Source: Sneathiella sp. (GTDB taxonomy: Bacteria > Pseudomonadota > Alphaproteobacteria > Sneathiellales > Sneathiellaceae). From it: 36,636 nt of DNA. The stretch is from NCBI RefSeq assembly GCF_002694385.1, contig NZ_NZMB01000004.1:1-36636 (forward strand). The letters are read 5' to 3'. Every line of letters begins with the position of its first letter. Position 1 is the first letter of the stretch. The translations under genes were made by a program, and so were the position numbers. The notes under the pieces are model-generated. The model saw only the letters and a list, made by a program, of their open reading frames with translations. It ran no database searches and was not told the origin of the DNA. Below, one piece after another: positions 7,705 through 17,558 of this stretch.

Positions 7705-10473
7705 ATGACTGTGAACTTTGCACCAGGTGATCTGGTCCGGGCACGGGGGCGAGAATGGGTCGCGCTTCCTGCTCCGCGCGAGGACATTCTTGCCCTTCGC
7801 CCGCTTTCAGGCAGCGAGAACGATACGGTTATTCTTGACCCATCGCTCGAAATAATGCCGGTCGAACCGGCGCGCTTTGAATTGCCGGAGAATGCTGTAT
7901 CCACGGTACAGTCGAAGGCTGCCCTGCTGGCCGATGCGCTGCGACTGACATTGCGTCGTGGCGCGGGCCCCTTTCGCTCCGCAGCTCAGCTTGCGTTTGA
8001 GCCACGAATATACCAGTTGGTCCCGCTGCTTATGGCGCTCCGCCTTCAGATACCGCGGCTGCTTATTGCAGATGATGTCGGGATCGGAAAAACCATTGAG
8101 GCTGGCCTCATCCTTCGGGAACTGATGGACCGAGGCGAGGTCGATGCTTTCTCCGTCCTCTGTCCACCGCATCTTGTCGATCAGTGGCTCGTAGAATTGA
8201 AGTCTCGCTTCGGCATCGACGCAGTCGCGGTCACTTCAGGGACGGCGGTGCGACTGGAGCGTGGCCTTCCTCTCGCGCAGACGCTGTTTGACGCTTACCC
8301 TTTCACAGTCGTCAGTCTCGATTACATCAAGGCCGAAAAACGCCGGGAAAGCTTTGCTCGCGCTTGCCCCGACTTTGTAGTCGTCGACGAGGCTCATGCC
8401 TGCGTTGGCACACATAAAGGCCGGCAACAGCGCTTTGAGCTCCTGTCGGGCCTCGCCAGAGATCCGGATCGGCGCATGATAATGCTCACTGCAACTCCAC
8501 ATTCCGGGGATGAAGAAGCTTTCGCGCGTCTACTCTCGCTGACCGATCCTTCCTTCGCCTCTATGAACTTTGAAGACAGCAGATACAGAGAACGTCTCGC
8601 GCGGCACTTTGTGCAGCGTCGACGGATCGATCTTGTCTCTGGGGACTGGGGTGAAAATCGGGCCTTTCCCGAACATGAAACCACCGAATTCCCATATCGT
8701 CTGTCACAGGCCCATCTGGATTTTCAGGAAGAGGCTATCGACTACTGTATGGGGGTCGTCTCGAAAGCCGGAGCAGGCCAACGTGAGCGCCGACTGGCTT
8801 TCTGGGGCACTCTTGCCCTCATGCGCTGTGCCGGCTCATCTCCTGCTTCGGCGCTGAGCGCCCTGCGCAATCGCGCCGCTAATGAGGCGGATCGTCTCGA
8901 GCCACAAATCTACGACGAGGACGGAGATGATGAGGACGCCGTCGATATCGAACCAAACACCATTTTCGAAACCGATCCGGCGCTCCTAGCGCTCATCGAG
9001 CGGGCGGAAGTCCTCCTCCAAAATGTCGATCCAAAGCTCGAAGCCTTGGTTGAGGCGTTGACGCCTCTTATCAAGCAGGGAGCTAACCCGGTCGTCTTCT
9101 GCCGCTACCTAGCAACAGCGGAACATGTCCGCGATCGTCTCAGAAAGTCTTTTCCAAAGCTCGCCATTGAAGCTGTCACCGGCGTTCTGACGCCGGATGA
9201 GCGGCGGGATCGTGTTGCTGAAATGGCGTCCGCCGAGGGGGAGAAAGAGGTTCAGCGAATTCTTGTCGCTACCGATTGTCTGTCCGAAGGGATCAACCTG
9301 CAACAGCTGTTCGATGCGGTTGTACATTACGATCTGTCCTGGAATCCGACACGGCATCAGCAGCGGGAGGGGCGGGTCGACCGCTTTGGACAGCCTGCAG
9401 AGCTGGTTCGCTCGATCATGATGTTCTCGCCGGACAGCGCGATCGACGGGGCCGTTCTGGATGTGATCCTGCGCAAGGCCGAAGAAATCCGCAAGGCAAC
9501 GGGCGTAATCGTTCCGCTGCCTGATGAACGCGGGCCGGTGACCGATGCGCTGATGGCATCGATGATGTTGCGGCGAGGAAGCTCCGGCCAGCAGATGGTG
9601 CTTGATCTGCGTCTCGGCGACGGCACGAAAGTGATGGAGACGCGCTGGCGTGATGCGTCCGACAAGGAAAAGAAATCGCGGGCGATATTCGCGCAAAATG
9701 CCATGAAGCCACAGGAAGTTGCCCCCGAATGGGAGAAGGTGCGGAATCTCCTCGGATCGCCAGAGGAAGCAAGGGGCTTTGTCGAACGGGCAATGGCGCG
9801 CTTCGGGGTGCCACTTGAGCAGCGCAAGTCTGTATTGCTTGCGCATGTCCACGCCCTGAACACAGGCCTCAAAGAACGCTTGGCACAGAGGGGCATGGAG
9901 AAGTCTGTGCACCTCGCCATGGCTGAACCTGCACCGTCCGGGACAGCGCTTCTGACCCGGACACATCCGCTAACGGCAACATTGGCGGAGTCGTTGGTCG
10001 AAGCCTCGCTTGATCCGGAGACGCTCTCGGAGCTTGGAATTGGTCGTGTCGGGGCATGGCCGACGCCGGCCGTCCAGCAGATGACGCGCCTCGCACTTCT
10101 GCGTATCCGTTTCAAGCTGACGGTTCACGCCCGGAAGGAGCGCCTGCTACTGGCAGAGGAAGCCGCCCTCGTCGCTCTTCAGGGTACAGAGGTGCTGGCG
10201 GTTGGAGACGCGGCGCGGGATCTCCTCGCCACACCCGCTGTCGCTGATCTCGCGCCGGTCGCGCGTGACCGCTTTATTGCCGGGGCAAAGCAAGACCTGC
10301 CTTTGTTGATCGAAGGGCCTCTCGCGGATTTCGTCAGGGCGCGGGCTGATGAGCTTGTGCAAGACCACGCGCGCCTCAGGGCTGCGGCGGGATCGGCCTC
10401 ACGCGTCAGCGTGGAACCCGTTCTGCCGCCCGATGTGATCGGCCTCTTTGTCCTGATGCCGAGCGAGGAATAA
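7705..10473 (+). CDS. SNF2/RapA-like helicase (DrmD-like)
   Basis: A 922-aa SNF2-family ATPase. Motifs are DDVGIGKT (about 124-131, a variant of DEVGLGKT), DEAH (about 228-231), LTATPHSG, and in the second lobe SEGINLQQ and QQREGRVDR (about 552-560). The length and architecture match RapA/HepA-like helicases, including DrmD of class 1 DISARM. It starts 4 nt after the upstream helicase stop and ends 3 nt before the methylase start, so it is clearly co-transcribed. It is expected to move along double-stranded DNA and remodel bound protein rather than unwind it. DrmD equivalence is a judgement from fold and neighbours. Confidence 0.9.
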   Translation: MTVNFAPGDLVRARGREWVALPAPREDILALRPLSGSENDTVILDPSLEIMPVEPARFELPENAVSTVQSKAALLADALRLTLRRGAGPFRSAAQLAFEPRIYQLVPLLMALRLQIPRLLIADDVGIGKTIEAGLILRELMDRGEVDAFSVLCPPHLVDQWLVELKSRFGIDAVAVTSGTAVRLERGLPLAQTLFDAYPFTVVSLDYIKAEKRRESFARACPDFVVVDEAHACVGTHKGRQQRFELLSGLARDPDRRMIMLTATPHSGDEEAFARLLSLTDPSFASMNFEDSRYRERLARHFVQRRRIDLVSGDWGENRAFPEHETTEFPYRLSQAHLDFQEEAIDYCMGVVSKAGAGQRERRLAFWGTLALMRCAGSSPASALSALRNRAANEADRLEPQIYDEDGDDEDAVDIEPNTIFETDPALLALIERAEVLLQNVDPKLEALVEALTPLIKQGANPVVFCRYLATAEHVRDRLRKSFPKLAIEAVTGVLTPDERRDRVAEMASAEGEKEVQRILVATDCLSEGINLQQLFDAVVHYDLSWNPTRHQQREGRVDRFGQPAELVRSIMMFSPDSAIDGAVLDVILRKAEEIRKATGVIVPLPDERGPVTDALMASMMLRRGSSGQQMVLDLRLGDGTKVMETRWRDASDKEKKSRAIFAQNAMKPQEVAPEWEKVRNLLGSPEEARGFVERAMARFGVPLEQRKSVLLAHVHALNTGLKERLAQRGMEKSVHLAMAEPAPSGTALLTRTHPLTATLAESLVEASLDPETLSELGIGRVGAWPTPAVQQMTRLALLRIRFKLTVHARKERLLLAEEAALVALQGTEVLAVGDAARDLLATPAVADLAPVARDRFIAGAKQDLPLLIEGPLADFVRARADELVQDHARLRAAAGSASRVSVEPVLPPDVIGLFVLMPSEE

Positions 10474-10476
10474 GCC

Positions 10477-13400
10477 ATGGCCCGTAAACCCGTCACAGAT
10501 ATGTCGGCATGGCCCTCTCTCACGCTTGAGGGCAATCTCATTGCGCCTGCAATGGTCGCTAAAATTGACCGAAGGGAAGCGCCTGAACAATCTGAGGAAT
10601 CCTACGGTGTTCGCAAGGGACTGACGGCACGCGAGGAAATCTCGACCGCTTTTCGTGTTGGGCAATCGCATTACGATGCCTTTGCGGCGCTTGAAAACCC
10701 TTCCGTTGATGCCACGCGCCGGTTTGTCCGGAATTTTCTCAAAGAAACTTTCGGTTTCGACGATCTTGTCGCTGAAGGCGATATCATTTCGTTCATCGCG
10801 GGGACCCGCATACCAGTTGTCGTGGTTCCGCCGGAGGAATCGCTGGACAAACGAAGCCCAACGCTCTCCGTTGATCGCTCGCGATCTCCGGCCTTCGCCC
10901 TTCAGGATTATCTCAATGACAGGGAGGAGGCGCTGTGGGGCCTTGTGATCAACGGCACCCATCTTCGCCTCATGCGGGACAATGCCTCGCTGACGCGGCC
11001 CGCATACATTGAAGCCGACCTGGCCCAAATCTTTGCCAATGAGGATGCAGCATCCTTCGCCGCCCTCTTACTGATAATCCATCGCTCCCGCTTCGGAGCC
11101 GAAGGTGCACCCGCCACAGATTGCGCCCTCGAACGGTGGCGAGAAACCGGCTCCAAAGAAGGCGAAGCGGCCCGCGACCGTCTGGCCGATCAGGTCCAGA
11201 TCGCACTTAAGGTGCTCGGCTCCGGCTTCCTCGAGGCTAACCCCGACCTAGCCGCCAAACTGAAATCCGGCGAAGCGAACCTCACCGAATGGTTCAACGA
11301 GCTCCTGCGCCTCGTCTACCGTTTGATCTTCCTCATGGTGGCTGAAGACCGGAACCTCTTGCACCCGGAAAAGGCCAAGGCCGACGCCCGCAAGCTGTAC
11401 GCCGAAGGCTACAGTCTCGCTGCGCTTCGTACACAATGCTTCCGCGCTGCTACATGGGATAAGCACTTCGACCGCTTTGAAGGCATCAAGGTCGTTTTCC
11501 GCGCCCTCGCACATGGAGAGGAGCGGCTTGCCCTGCCGGCCCTCGGCGGCCTTTTTTCCGAGGACAAGCTGCCCCACCTCGAAACCGCGCGCTTGCGGAA
11601 CAAAGGCTTCATGGAGGCGCTCTACCGCCTGTCCTGGCTCTCCGACAAATCTGGCATGGTCCCCGTCAACTGGCGCGCGATGGAAACCGAGGAACTGGGC
11701 TCGGTCTACGAATCCCTCCTCGAACTCCAGCCGCAGCTGGGCGATGACGGCAAGACGCTGCTCTTCGCCTCCGAGGCCGCCGAGCAGAAGGGCAACCAGC
11801 GCAAGACCACCGGCTCCTACTATACGCCCGACAGTCTGGTTCAGGCGCTGCTCGACACCGCGCTCGACCCCGTGCTCGACAAGACCGAGGCCGAGGCGGC
11901 CGATCCCGCCAAGGCGCTGCTGAAGCTCGCGGTCATCGACCCCGCCTGCGGCTCGGGCCACTTCCTGCTGGCCGCCGCCCGCCGCATCGCCACGCGCCTC
12001 GCCCGCATCCGCGCCGAGGGCACGCCCTCGCTCGCCGATTTCCGACATGCGCTGCGCGATGTCGCGCGCTGCTGCATCCACGGGGTGGACCGCAACCCGA
12101 TGGCGGTGGAGCTGACCAAGGTCGCGCTCTGGATCGAGACGGTGGACCCCGGCCTTCCGCTGGGCTTCTTCGACGCGCAGATCCTCTGCGGCGATGCGCT
12201 GCTGGGGGTGTTCGACCTGAAGGTGCTGCAGGACGGCATCCCCGATGCCGCCTATAAGCCGCTGACCGGCGACGACAAGGACACGGCGAAATACTACCTG
12301 CAGGCCAACCGCGCTGCGACGTCGGGTCAGGGCGGGTTCGATTTCGGCACCGGCCAGGTTGCCATGCCCGAGATGAAGCCGCTGGCGGTGGATTTTTCGG
12401 GCTTCCGCGAACTGCCCGAGGATACGGTCGAACAGATCGGGGCCAAGGCTGCGCGGTTCATGGAACTGCGCAAGGGGCAGGCCTTTGTGTGGGCGAGGGC
12501 GGCGGCGAACCTTTATGTCGCGGCCTTCCTGCTGCCCAAGGTGGGCGGCGCACCGGCGGGGGCCTCGGCCCGCACAGTGCCGACGACCGAGGAGCTGTGG
12601 ATGGCCCTCAATCAGGGCAAAATCAGGCAGGCGATGATGGACGCGCCCATGGCCGCCCGCCGCGCCCGCGCCTTTCACTGGCCGCTGGAATTCCCTGATG
12701 TGATGCAGCGCGGCGGGTTCGACGTGGTGCTGGGCAACCCGCCGTGGGAAAAATACACTATTCTCGAGAGGGAATTTTTCGTCGGCATTCCTGAAATCGC
12801 CGCTGAGGCCAACGCTACAAAACGCAAAAAGGCGATCGAGGCAGAACTGAGGCGGTCGCCAGCACTCGCTCAGGCTTGGAACGACGCGCAAAGAGAGGCT
12901 TCGGCGAGGGGGGCGTTTGTTCGCGGTTCCGGCAGATTCCCTCAATCCGCTGTCGGCGAATTGAATCTTTATCCCCTTTTTGGGGAACTATCGACACACT
13001 TGATCAAAAAGTCAGGTTGGTCAGGTTTGATACTAAAATCATTGATGTTTACAGGATCAACATGGAAGGCATTCACAGATAAGCTGATCGTTAGCGGACA
13101 GTTGCATGCCGTGTTTGATTTCAAGAACTGGGAGATGCTCTTTTCGTCGGTTGGATTTCATGAGCGCTACTCTCTGGCGACAATGGGACCAGCCCAACCC
13201 GATGCGAGTATTCAACTTGCAGTCGGCCTTACGAACCCAGCTCAGCTATCTGATGGCAAGTCGGTCATTGATGTTGATAGGGCCTTTCCTCGTCGCGTGA
13301 ATCCAGAGACTGGAACGCTCCCGCAATGCGAGACTCCTGATGACCTCCGGATTCTCACGCGTGTTTCTAATTCCTTGCCTACCTTAGGGCAGTCGGATTG

Positions 13401-14841
13401 GAGCGCTCGCTATTCCAGCGGCCTCCATATGACAGGTGACGCGGCGGAACTGCGGAGCAGAGAGAGCCTAGAAGGAGATGGATTCGAACTCAGGGGCTCT
13501 TGGTTTGTGCGGGGTGTTGAGGAGTTTGCGCCTGTCTATGAGGGCAAATTCATCCACCAGTACGATCATCGCTTTGCAACCTTTGATGGAATTCCTGTCG
13601 AAAAGAGGTTTGGCATCAAGGCAGCGACGATTAACCCAACGGAAGAGCAAAAGGCTGATCGAGGTTTTGAAATTGTGCCGCGATATTGGGTGAGGCGTAA
13701 ATTCTATGAAGAGAATACTCTTTCCAGGCGGATTAATTACGATTGGAACATCGCGTTCAGAGACACGACGAATGTCATCAGCAATTTTAGAACAGCGGTG
13801 GGTTGCATTGTTGGTCCGACCGCATTCAACTACAAGTGCCCGAATGTCGTGATAGCCGAGAGTGATCCGACCGCCTCTGCTCTTTTTCTTTCCATGTTTA
13901 ACTCAGTCCCATACGACTATTTGCTACGACAAAAATTTTATGGGGCTAATTTCACTAAGTCGATGCTACTTCAAACATTTGTAGTTTCACGCGATAATCT
14001 TGCTCGCCATGAAGAGGCCTTACTCAATGCAGTGGCGTCCCTGACTAACACATCGGGTAGCGTCGCAAGATTTTGTGATGAGCTTGATCGTGTTGATCTT
14101 AGCGTAATTGATTTGGAGCAACGTATCGAACTCCGCGCTTGGGTCGATGCGCTATATTTCCACCTCTTCGGTTTTGAAGCCGATGAGATTGGCTATGTCT
14201 TCGACACATTTCCGATTTGGAAGGATAAATCGACCGAGATTTGGGGTCGGTTCCTCGAAAAAGAACGGACGAGGGCAATTTTTTCCGAACTCGGCCTGGC
14301 CGACGTTGTCGCTACGCCCGTCCCGTCACCCATTCAACTCCCGCCACTTGAGCAAATTGCCGCTGGCGTCTGGGCATGGCCGCAAGGTGTCGATGAGCGC
14401 GACCGCGTCCGTACCCAGCTTCGGGCGGTGGTAGGCATTTTGCCGAAGTCCTCCGACCTCCGCCGCGTGCGTCTCGCGACGCTGGCCTGCTTGCAACCGA
14501 GCCTGCTCGACGGCTTCCTTTCTGATACAGATCGCCAGGAGTGGCGGCGAATCGTGGGGCATCCGTCCGGCGTGACGCAATTGGTGCCGCCAACCAACGC
14601 GGCGTGGGGCGCGGCCTTCAATGAGCTTGTGTCGTCGGCCGTTCTGACTGTATCGCCGGATGGCGACGCATGGAGCGCGGGCCCAACTCTCGACCGATCA
14701 ACCCTAAGCGTTGACGACCCGGCAGTCGGACGGGCACTTTTCGCATGGTCAAGGCTTCAGGCCGTCGATCTGGAACAGGGATTGACGCGGGTGTCTGCTG
14801 ACATCCTCCCTTTCATTCAGGAGGGTCGCCTTGCAGCCTGA
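10477..14841 (+). CDS. Large N6-adenine DNA methyltransferase (Eco57I/PglX/DrmMI-like)
   Basis: A 1454-aa gamma-type class I methylase. The SAM site is DPACGSGHF (about 488-496) and the catalytic motif is NPPW (754-757), which indicates adenine-N6 methylation. The first 480 residues contain WGLVINGTHLRLMRD, similar to the element following nuclease-like domains in type IIG enzymes, but no ExK pair is visible, so cleavage is probably done by another subunit. Residues after about 757 should include the target-recognition domain. Base composition changes sharply there: line 11941-12000 counts 49 of 60 G+C, and 13921-13980 counts 20 of 60. It probably protects host DNA and gives the system its specificity. 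The next gene overlaps its last 11 nt. Confidence 0.92.
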   Translation: MARKPVTDMSAWPSLTLEGNLIAPAMVAKIDRREAPEQSEESYGVRKGLTAREEISTAFRVGQSHYDAFAALENPSVDATRRFVRNFLKETFGFDDLVAEGDIISFIAGTRIPVVVVPPEESLDKRSPTLSVDRSRSPAFALQDYLNDREEALWGLVINGTHLRLMRDNASLTRPAYIEADLAQIFANEDAASFAALLLIIHRSRFGAEGAPATDCALERWRETGSKEGEAARDRLADQVQIALKVLGSGFLEANPDLAAKLKSGEANLTEWFNELLRLVYRLIFLMVAEDRNLLHPEKAKADARKLYAEGYSLAALRTQCFRAATWDKHFDRFEGIKVVFRALAHGEERLALPALGGLFSEDKLPHLETARLRNKGFMEALYRLSWLSDKSGMVPVNWRAMETEELGSVYESLLELQPQLGDDGKTLLFASEAAEQKGNQRKTTGSYYTPDSLVQALLDTALDPVLDKTEAEAADPAKALLKLAVIDPACGSGHFLLAAARRIATRLARIRAEGTPSLADFRHALRDVARCCIHGVDRNPMAVELTKVALWIETVDPGLPLGFFDAQILCGDALLGVFDLKVLQDGIPDAAYKPLTGDDKDTAKYYLQANRAATSGQGGFDFGTGQVAMPEMKPLAVDFSGFRELPEDTVEQIGAKAARFMELRKGQAFVWARAAANLYVAAFLLPKVGGAPAGASARTVPTTEELWMALNQGKIRQAMMDAPMAARRARAFHWPLEFPDVMQRGGFDVVLGNPPWEKYTILEREFFVGIPEIAAEANATKRKKAIEAELRRSPALAQAWNDAQREASARGAFVRGSGRFPQSAVGELNLYPLFGELSTHLIKKSGWSGLILKSLMFTGSTWKAFTDKLIVSGQLHAVFDFKNWEMLFSSVGFHERYSLATMGPAQPDASIQLAVGLTNPAQLSDGKSVIDVDRAFPRRVNPETGTLPQCETPDDLRILTRVSNSLPTLGQSDWSARYSSGLHMTGDAAELRSRESLEGDGFELRGSWFVRGVEEFAPVYEGKFIHQYDHRFATFDGIPVEKRFGIKAATINPTEEQKADRGFEIVPRYWVRRKFYEENTLSRRINYDWNIAFRDTTNVISNFRTAVGCIVGPTAFNYKCPNVVIAESDPTASALFLSMFNSVPYDYLLRQKFYGANFTKSMLLQTFVVSRDNLARHEEALLNAVASLTNTSGSVARFCDELDRVDLSVIDLEQRIELRAWVDALYFHLFGFEADEIGYVFDTFPIWKDKSTEIWGRFLEKERTRAIFSELGLADVVATPVPSPIQLPPLEQIAAGVWAWPQGVDERDRVRTQLRAVVGILPKSSDLRRVRLATLACLQPSLLDGFLSDTDRQEWRRIVGHPSGVTQLVPPTNAAWGAAFNELVSSAVLTVSPDGDAWSAGPTLDRSTLSVDDPAVGRALFAWSRLQAVDLEQGLTRVSADILPFIQEGRLAA

Positions 14842-16792
14842 TTTCTTCCAACCAGAAGAGATCGAGTTCACCTTGCCGGAAGGCCAGCAGGGGCCACGGC
14901 TTTGGGTCAGGCGCGTTGCACTCTGGCAGGATGCCTCAACACTCCTGCGTGACATTTCGCTTCGCCCGGGCGTCAACATCATCTGGTCGCCCGATCTTTC
15001 GACCAATGGCAGGGGCGCCACACCGCACGGGAGCGGGAAGTCGACGTTCTGCCGCCTGATCCGTTATTGCCTCGGGGAACGGCATTTTTCCAACGAAGAC
15101 CAGCGCCCGCTGATGCAACACAAACTGCCCGACGGGTTTGTCGGCGCAGAGATCATGGTCGACGGTGAATGTTGGGTTGTGACCCGTCCGATCGGTATGA
15201 ACCTGCCGTCGCGCGCGGTGCAAGCTAATCGTATCGAGGACACGTTCGACCAACTGCTGGTCGGCACCAATCCCCAAACGATCGCACCCGTGATTTCTGA
15301 CCGGTTCTGCTCCGGCTATCGCGATCAGGTGCCTGATAATCTCAAATCAGACCAGGTCTGGGACGTGCTGCTCGGATGGCTTGCTCGCGACCAGGAGTGC
15401 CGACTGGATGATGTGTTCGACTGGCGATCAAAACGGTCTGGGTCCGGATCACCCGCGCAGGAACTGTCTCTTGAAACAAAGCTGACCGTCGTTCGCCTCG
15501 CAATTGGCGCTCTGTCGGCAGCGGAAGTTTCAGCGTCTGCTCAGGCAAGGACGTTCTCAAACGAGCGCGATAGACTTCGCCAGAAGTTGGGTCACCTCGA
15601 TTGGTTTCAGCGACAGAGGTTTGATGAACTCTGCGAAAGCCTTTCATACCCGAAGGATCGCGATCCGTCCGACGAGATCGTACGGAAAGAGCTCATCGAT
15701 CGCGCCAATGAGGAACTGGCAAAAGTCGCGGGCACGGATCATACGAAGGGCCGTACGCGGAGCGCGGATCAGCAAAAAAAGCGTCAAGCGCTTCAGGCTG
15801 AGCGAAACAAAATTGTTGAGGAAAGGGCTGACTTAAAGGCTCTACTGAAAGGCATTCCGAACGAAATTGCCGCTGCACGTACCGAGCAGGGCACGGAACA
15901 AGCCCGGCTGGAGACGGGCGTGATCGTCCGATGCACAATTTGCCACGTGAACATCGACGAAGTGAAAGCCAACGGCTGCGGGATCTCGCTGCAGCGCTGC
16001 AATCTCGACGAGGTTCGAACCCGGATTGATCGCGCGGAGAAGCGGATTGCGGATATGGAGCAGCAAAGGTCAACGCTCCCCGGTGAGATCTCCAGGTTAG
16101 ATGCAGAGATAGCCAGCCTGGATCGGGAGATCGCCGCAATTGATGAGGCGTTCGTGAAAGTCGAGAAACAGCTGTCTGACGAAGACAAGAAACACATAAG
16201 CGCGCGGGAACTTGTGCGGGAAGCAAATTGGTTTGACCGCCAATTGAGTGAACGAGCTGCGGTCAGCGCACGCGTGGAATCTATCGAGAGTCAAATAGAT
16301 GGACTGCGTGAATCTATGCGATTGGAACGGGAGCGCGCTGCTGCCGCTATCGGCAACCTCGAAACCATATTCCAGCAACTTGTCGCGAGTCTCATGCCCC
16401 GAGGATGCTCCGGCAAAATGTGGCTGGACGGGAACGGTTTGCATCCGGAGATACTTCTTGACCGCGGCATCGGGCTTTCTACGGCCGCTGTGGAGTCATT
16501 CAAGATCGTGGCGTTCGATCTGGCTGCGATGATCCTTTCCGCGAACGGCAACGCGAGCATACCGTCATTCCTCATCCATGACAGTCCACGCGAAGCTGAT
16601 CTGGACGCTGATATATACTCGAATCTATTTGATTTCGTTTTGAGCCTCGAAGAAAAGTCAAGCCCTCCGCCCTTCCAGTATATCGTCACCACAACAACAG
16701 CCCCTTCGCAGCAGGCGCTTGCTCACGAAGCGATGCGTTTGCAGCTCTCATCCACACCGCCTGAGGCGCGGTTGTTTGCGATGGACTTCTGA
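14831..16792 (+). CDS. Rad50/SMC-like ATPase with central CxxC
   Basis: A 653-aa ABC-type ATPase. Walker A GSGKST is at 67-72. A long hydrophilic coiled-coil middle surrounds CTIC (368-371) with two more cysteines about 10 and 18 residues later. The C-terminal lobe contains FLIHDSPREADLD, with Walker B and D-loop character. This is the plan of Rad50, SbcC and DUF2326-type proteins, in which the CxxC forms a zinc hook. Start is TTG at 14831, chosen because CAGGAGGG lies 5 nt upstream and no nearby ATG fits; it overlaps the methylase end by 11 nt. Its stop overlaps the HNH gene start (TGATG). It may act as sensor or clamp for the nuclease next to it; that part is inference. Confidence 0.85.
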   Translation: MQPDFFQPEEIEFTLPEGQQGPRLWVRRVALWQDASTLLRDISLRPGVNIIWSPDLSTNGRGATPHGSGKSTFCRLIRYCLGERHFSNEDQRPLMQHKLPDGFVGAEIMVDGECWVVTRPIGMNLPSRAVQANRIEDTFDQLLVGTNPQTIAPVISDRFCSGYRDQVPDNLKSDQVWDVLLGWLARDQECRLDDVFDWRSKRSGSGSPAQELSLETKLTVVRLAIGALSAAEVSASAQARTFSNERDRLRQKLGHLDWFQRQRFDELCESLSYPKDRDPSDEIVRKELIDRANEELAKVAGTDHTKGRTRSADQQKKRQALQAERNKIVEERADLKALLKGIPNEIAAARTEQGTEQARLETGVIVRCTICHVNIDEVKANGCGISLQRCNLDEVRTRIDRAEKRIADMEQQRSTLPGEISRLDAEIASLDREIAAIDEAFVKVEKQLSDEDKKHISARELVREANWFDRQLSERAAVSARVESIESQIDGLRESMRLERERAAAAIGNLETIFQQLVASLMPRGCSGKMWLDGNGLHPEILLDRGIGLSTAAVESFKIVAFDLAAMILSANGNASIPSFLIHDSPREADLDADIYSNLFDFVLSLEEKSSPPPFQYIVTTTTAPSQQALAHEAMRLQLSSTPPEARLFAMDF

Positions 16793-17544
16793 TGATTGAA
16801 AGCCCTCAGAGTTTCATCGTCTCAACCGAGTGCAGCAAGGCCGCTGAACAGCATGGCTTTCGGCGTCGGCTTGGTGAGACCGATGGGTGGGCGGCGTTCC
16901 AGTCGACGACGGCGCAGGGAACGATCTGGCTGGCTGCCGAAGGTCCGGCTGGCCCATGGTTCCTCGCGCTCGACCATGGAGGCGTGATCACGGAAGCGGG
17001 CCTGGCGGCCGACCCGCTGCAGGGCCCTGGCTTATCACGCTTCCGGTTCGGGACAATGCGGGAACTCTATTTAATCCTGCCTCGGATTTACCGGCTCGCT
17101 GCAAGCCTTCCGGATGCGCCCCTTCGCACGTTCCAGGCGAAGGTACAGGGGCTCCCCAGAACAACCGAGACCGAGCGTCTTGTCGTGCAGCGTATTGGAC
17201 AGGACATTTTTCGCACCAGCCTCCTGGAATACTGGAACGGTCAATGCCCGCTCACTGGCATCACCGATACCGCTCTAGTCCGTGCCTCGCACATCATCCC
17301 CTGGAAGGATTGCGCGAGCGACGCCGAACGTCTGGACATTCACAACGGTCTTCTGCTCTCGGCGCTATGGGACGCGGCCTTCGACCGGGGCCTGGTGACC
17401 TTTGACGATGAAGGCCGACCACAATTCTCGCCGGCCCTGAGCGAGACGGCCCGCGCCGAGTTACGCTGGGACGTGCCAATCCAGTTGACCGACAAGCACA
17501 GGGAAAAACTCGCTTGGCACAGGGCGCACCATTTCCTGAACTAA
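16792..17544 (+). CDS. HNH endonuclease (HNH_2 type)
   Basis: A 250-aa protein with an HNH_2 domain at about 145-215: CPLTG, then ASHIIPW (His167), then DIHNGLLLSALWDAAFDRG (Asn185). Many HNH_2 proteins have His where Trp193 stands, so the third ligand is changed or supplied elsewhere. The N-terminal 130 residues are an unrecognised domain that could bind DNA or a partner. The start ATG overlaps the ATPase stop by one base. As the only clear nuclease of the operon it probably does the DNA cutting. It ends the operon and is followed by a hairpin and T-tract terminator region. Confidence 0.88.
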   Translation: MIESPQSFIVSTECSKAAEQHGFRRRLGETDGWAAFQSTTAQGTIWLAAEGPAGPWFLALDHGGVITEAGLAADPLQGPGLSRFRFGTMRELYLILPRIYRLAASLPDAPLRTFQAKVQGLPRTTETERLVVQRIGQDIFRTSLLEYWNGQCPLTGITDTALVRASHIIPWKDCASDAERLDIHNGLLLSALWDAAFDRGLVTFDDEGRPQFSPALSETARAELRWDVPIQLTDKHREKLAWHRAHHFLN

Positions 17545-17558
17545 CAATCAATAAGCGC

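Noticed and set aside
11248-12945. 565-codon minus-strand frame inside the methylase gene
   Set aside because: It is the shadow of a very GC-rich coding region; the plus strand has clear methylase motifs.
2526-17544. BREX or Dpd system
   Set aside because: There is no PglZ, BrxL or BrxC-like protein and no 7-deazaguanine insertion genes; only the methylase resembles PglX.
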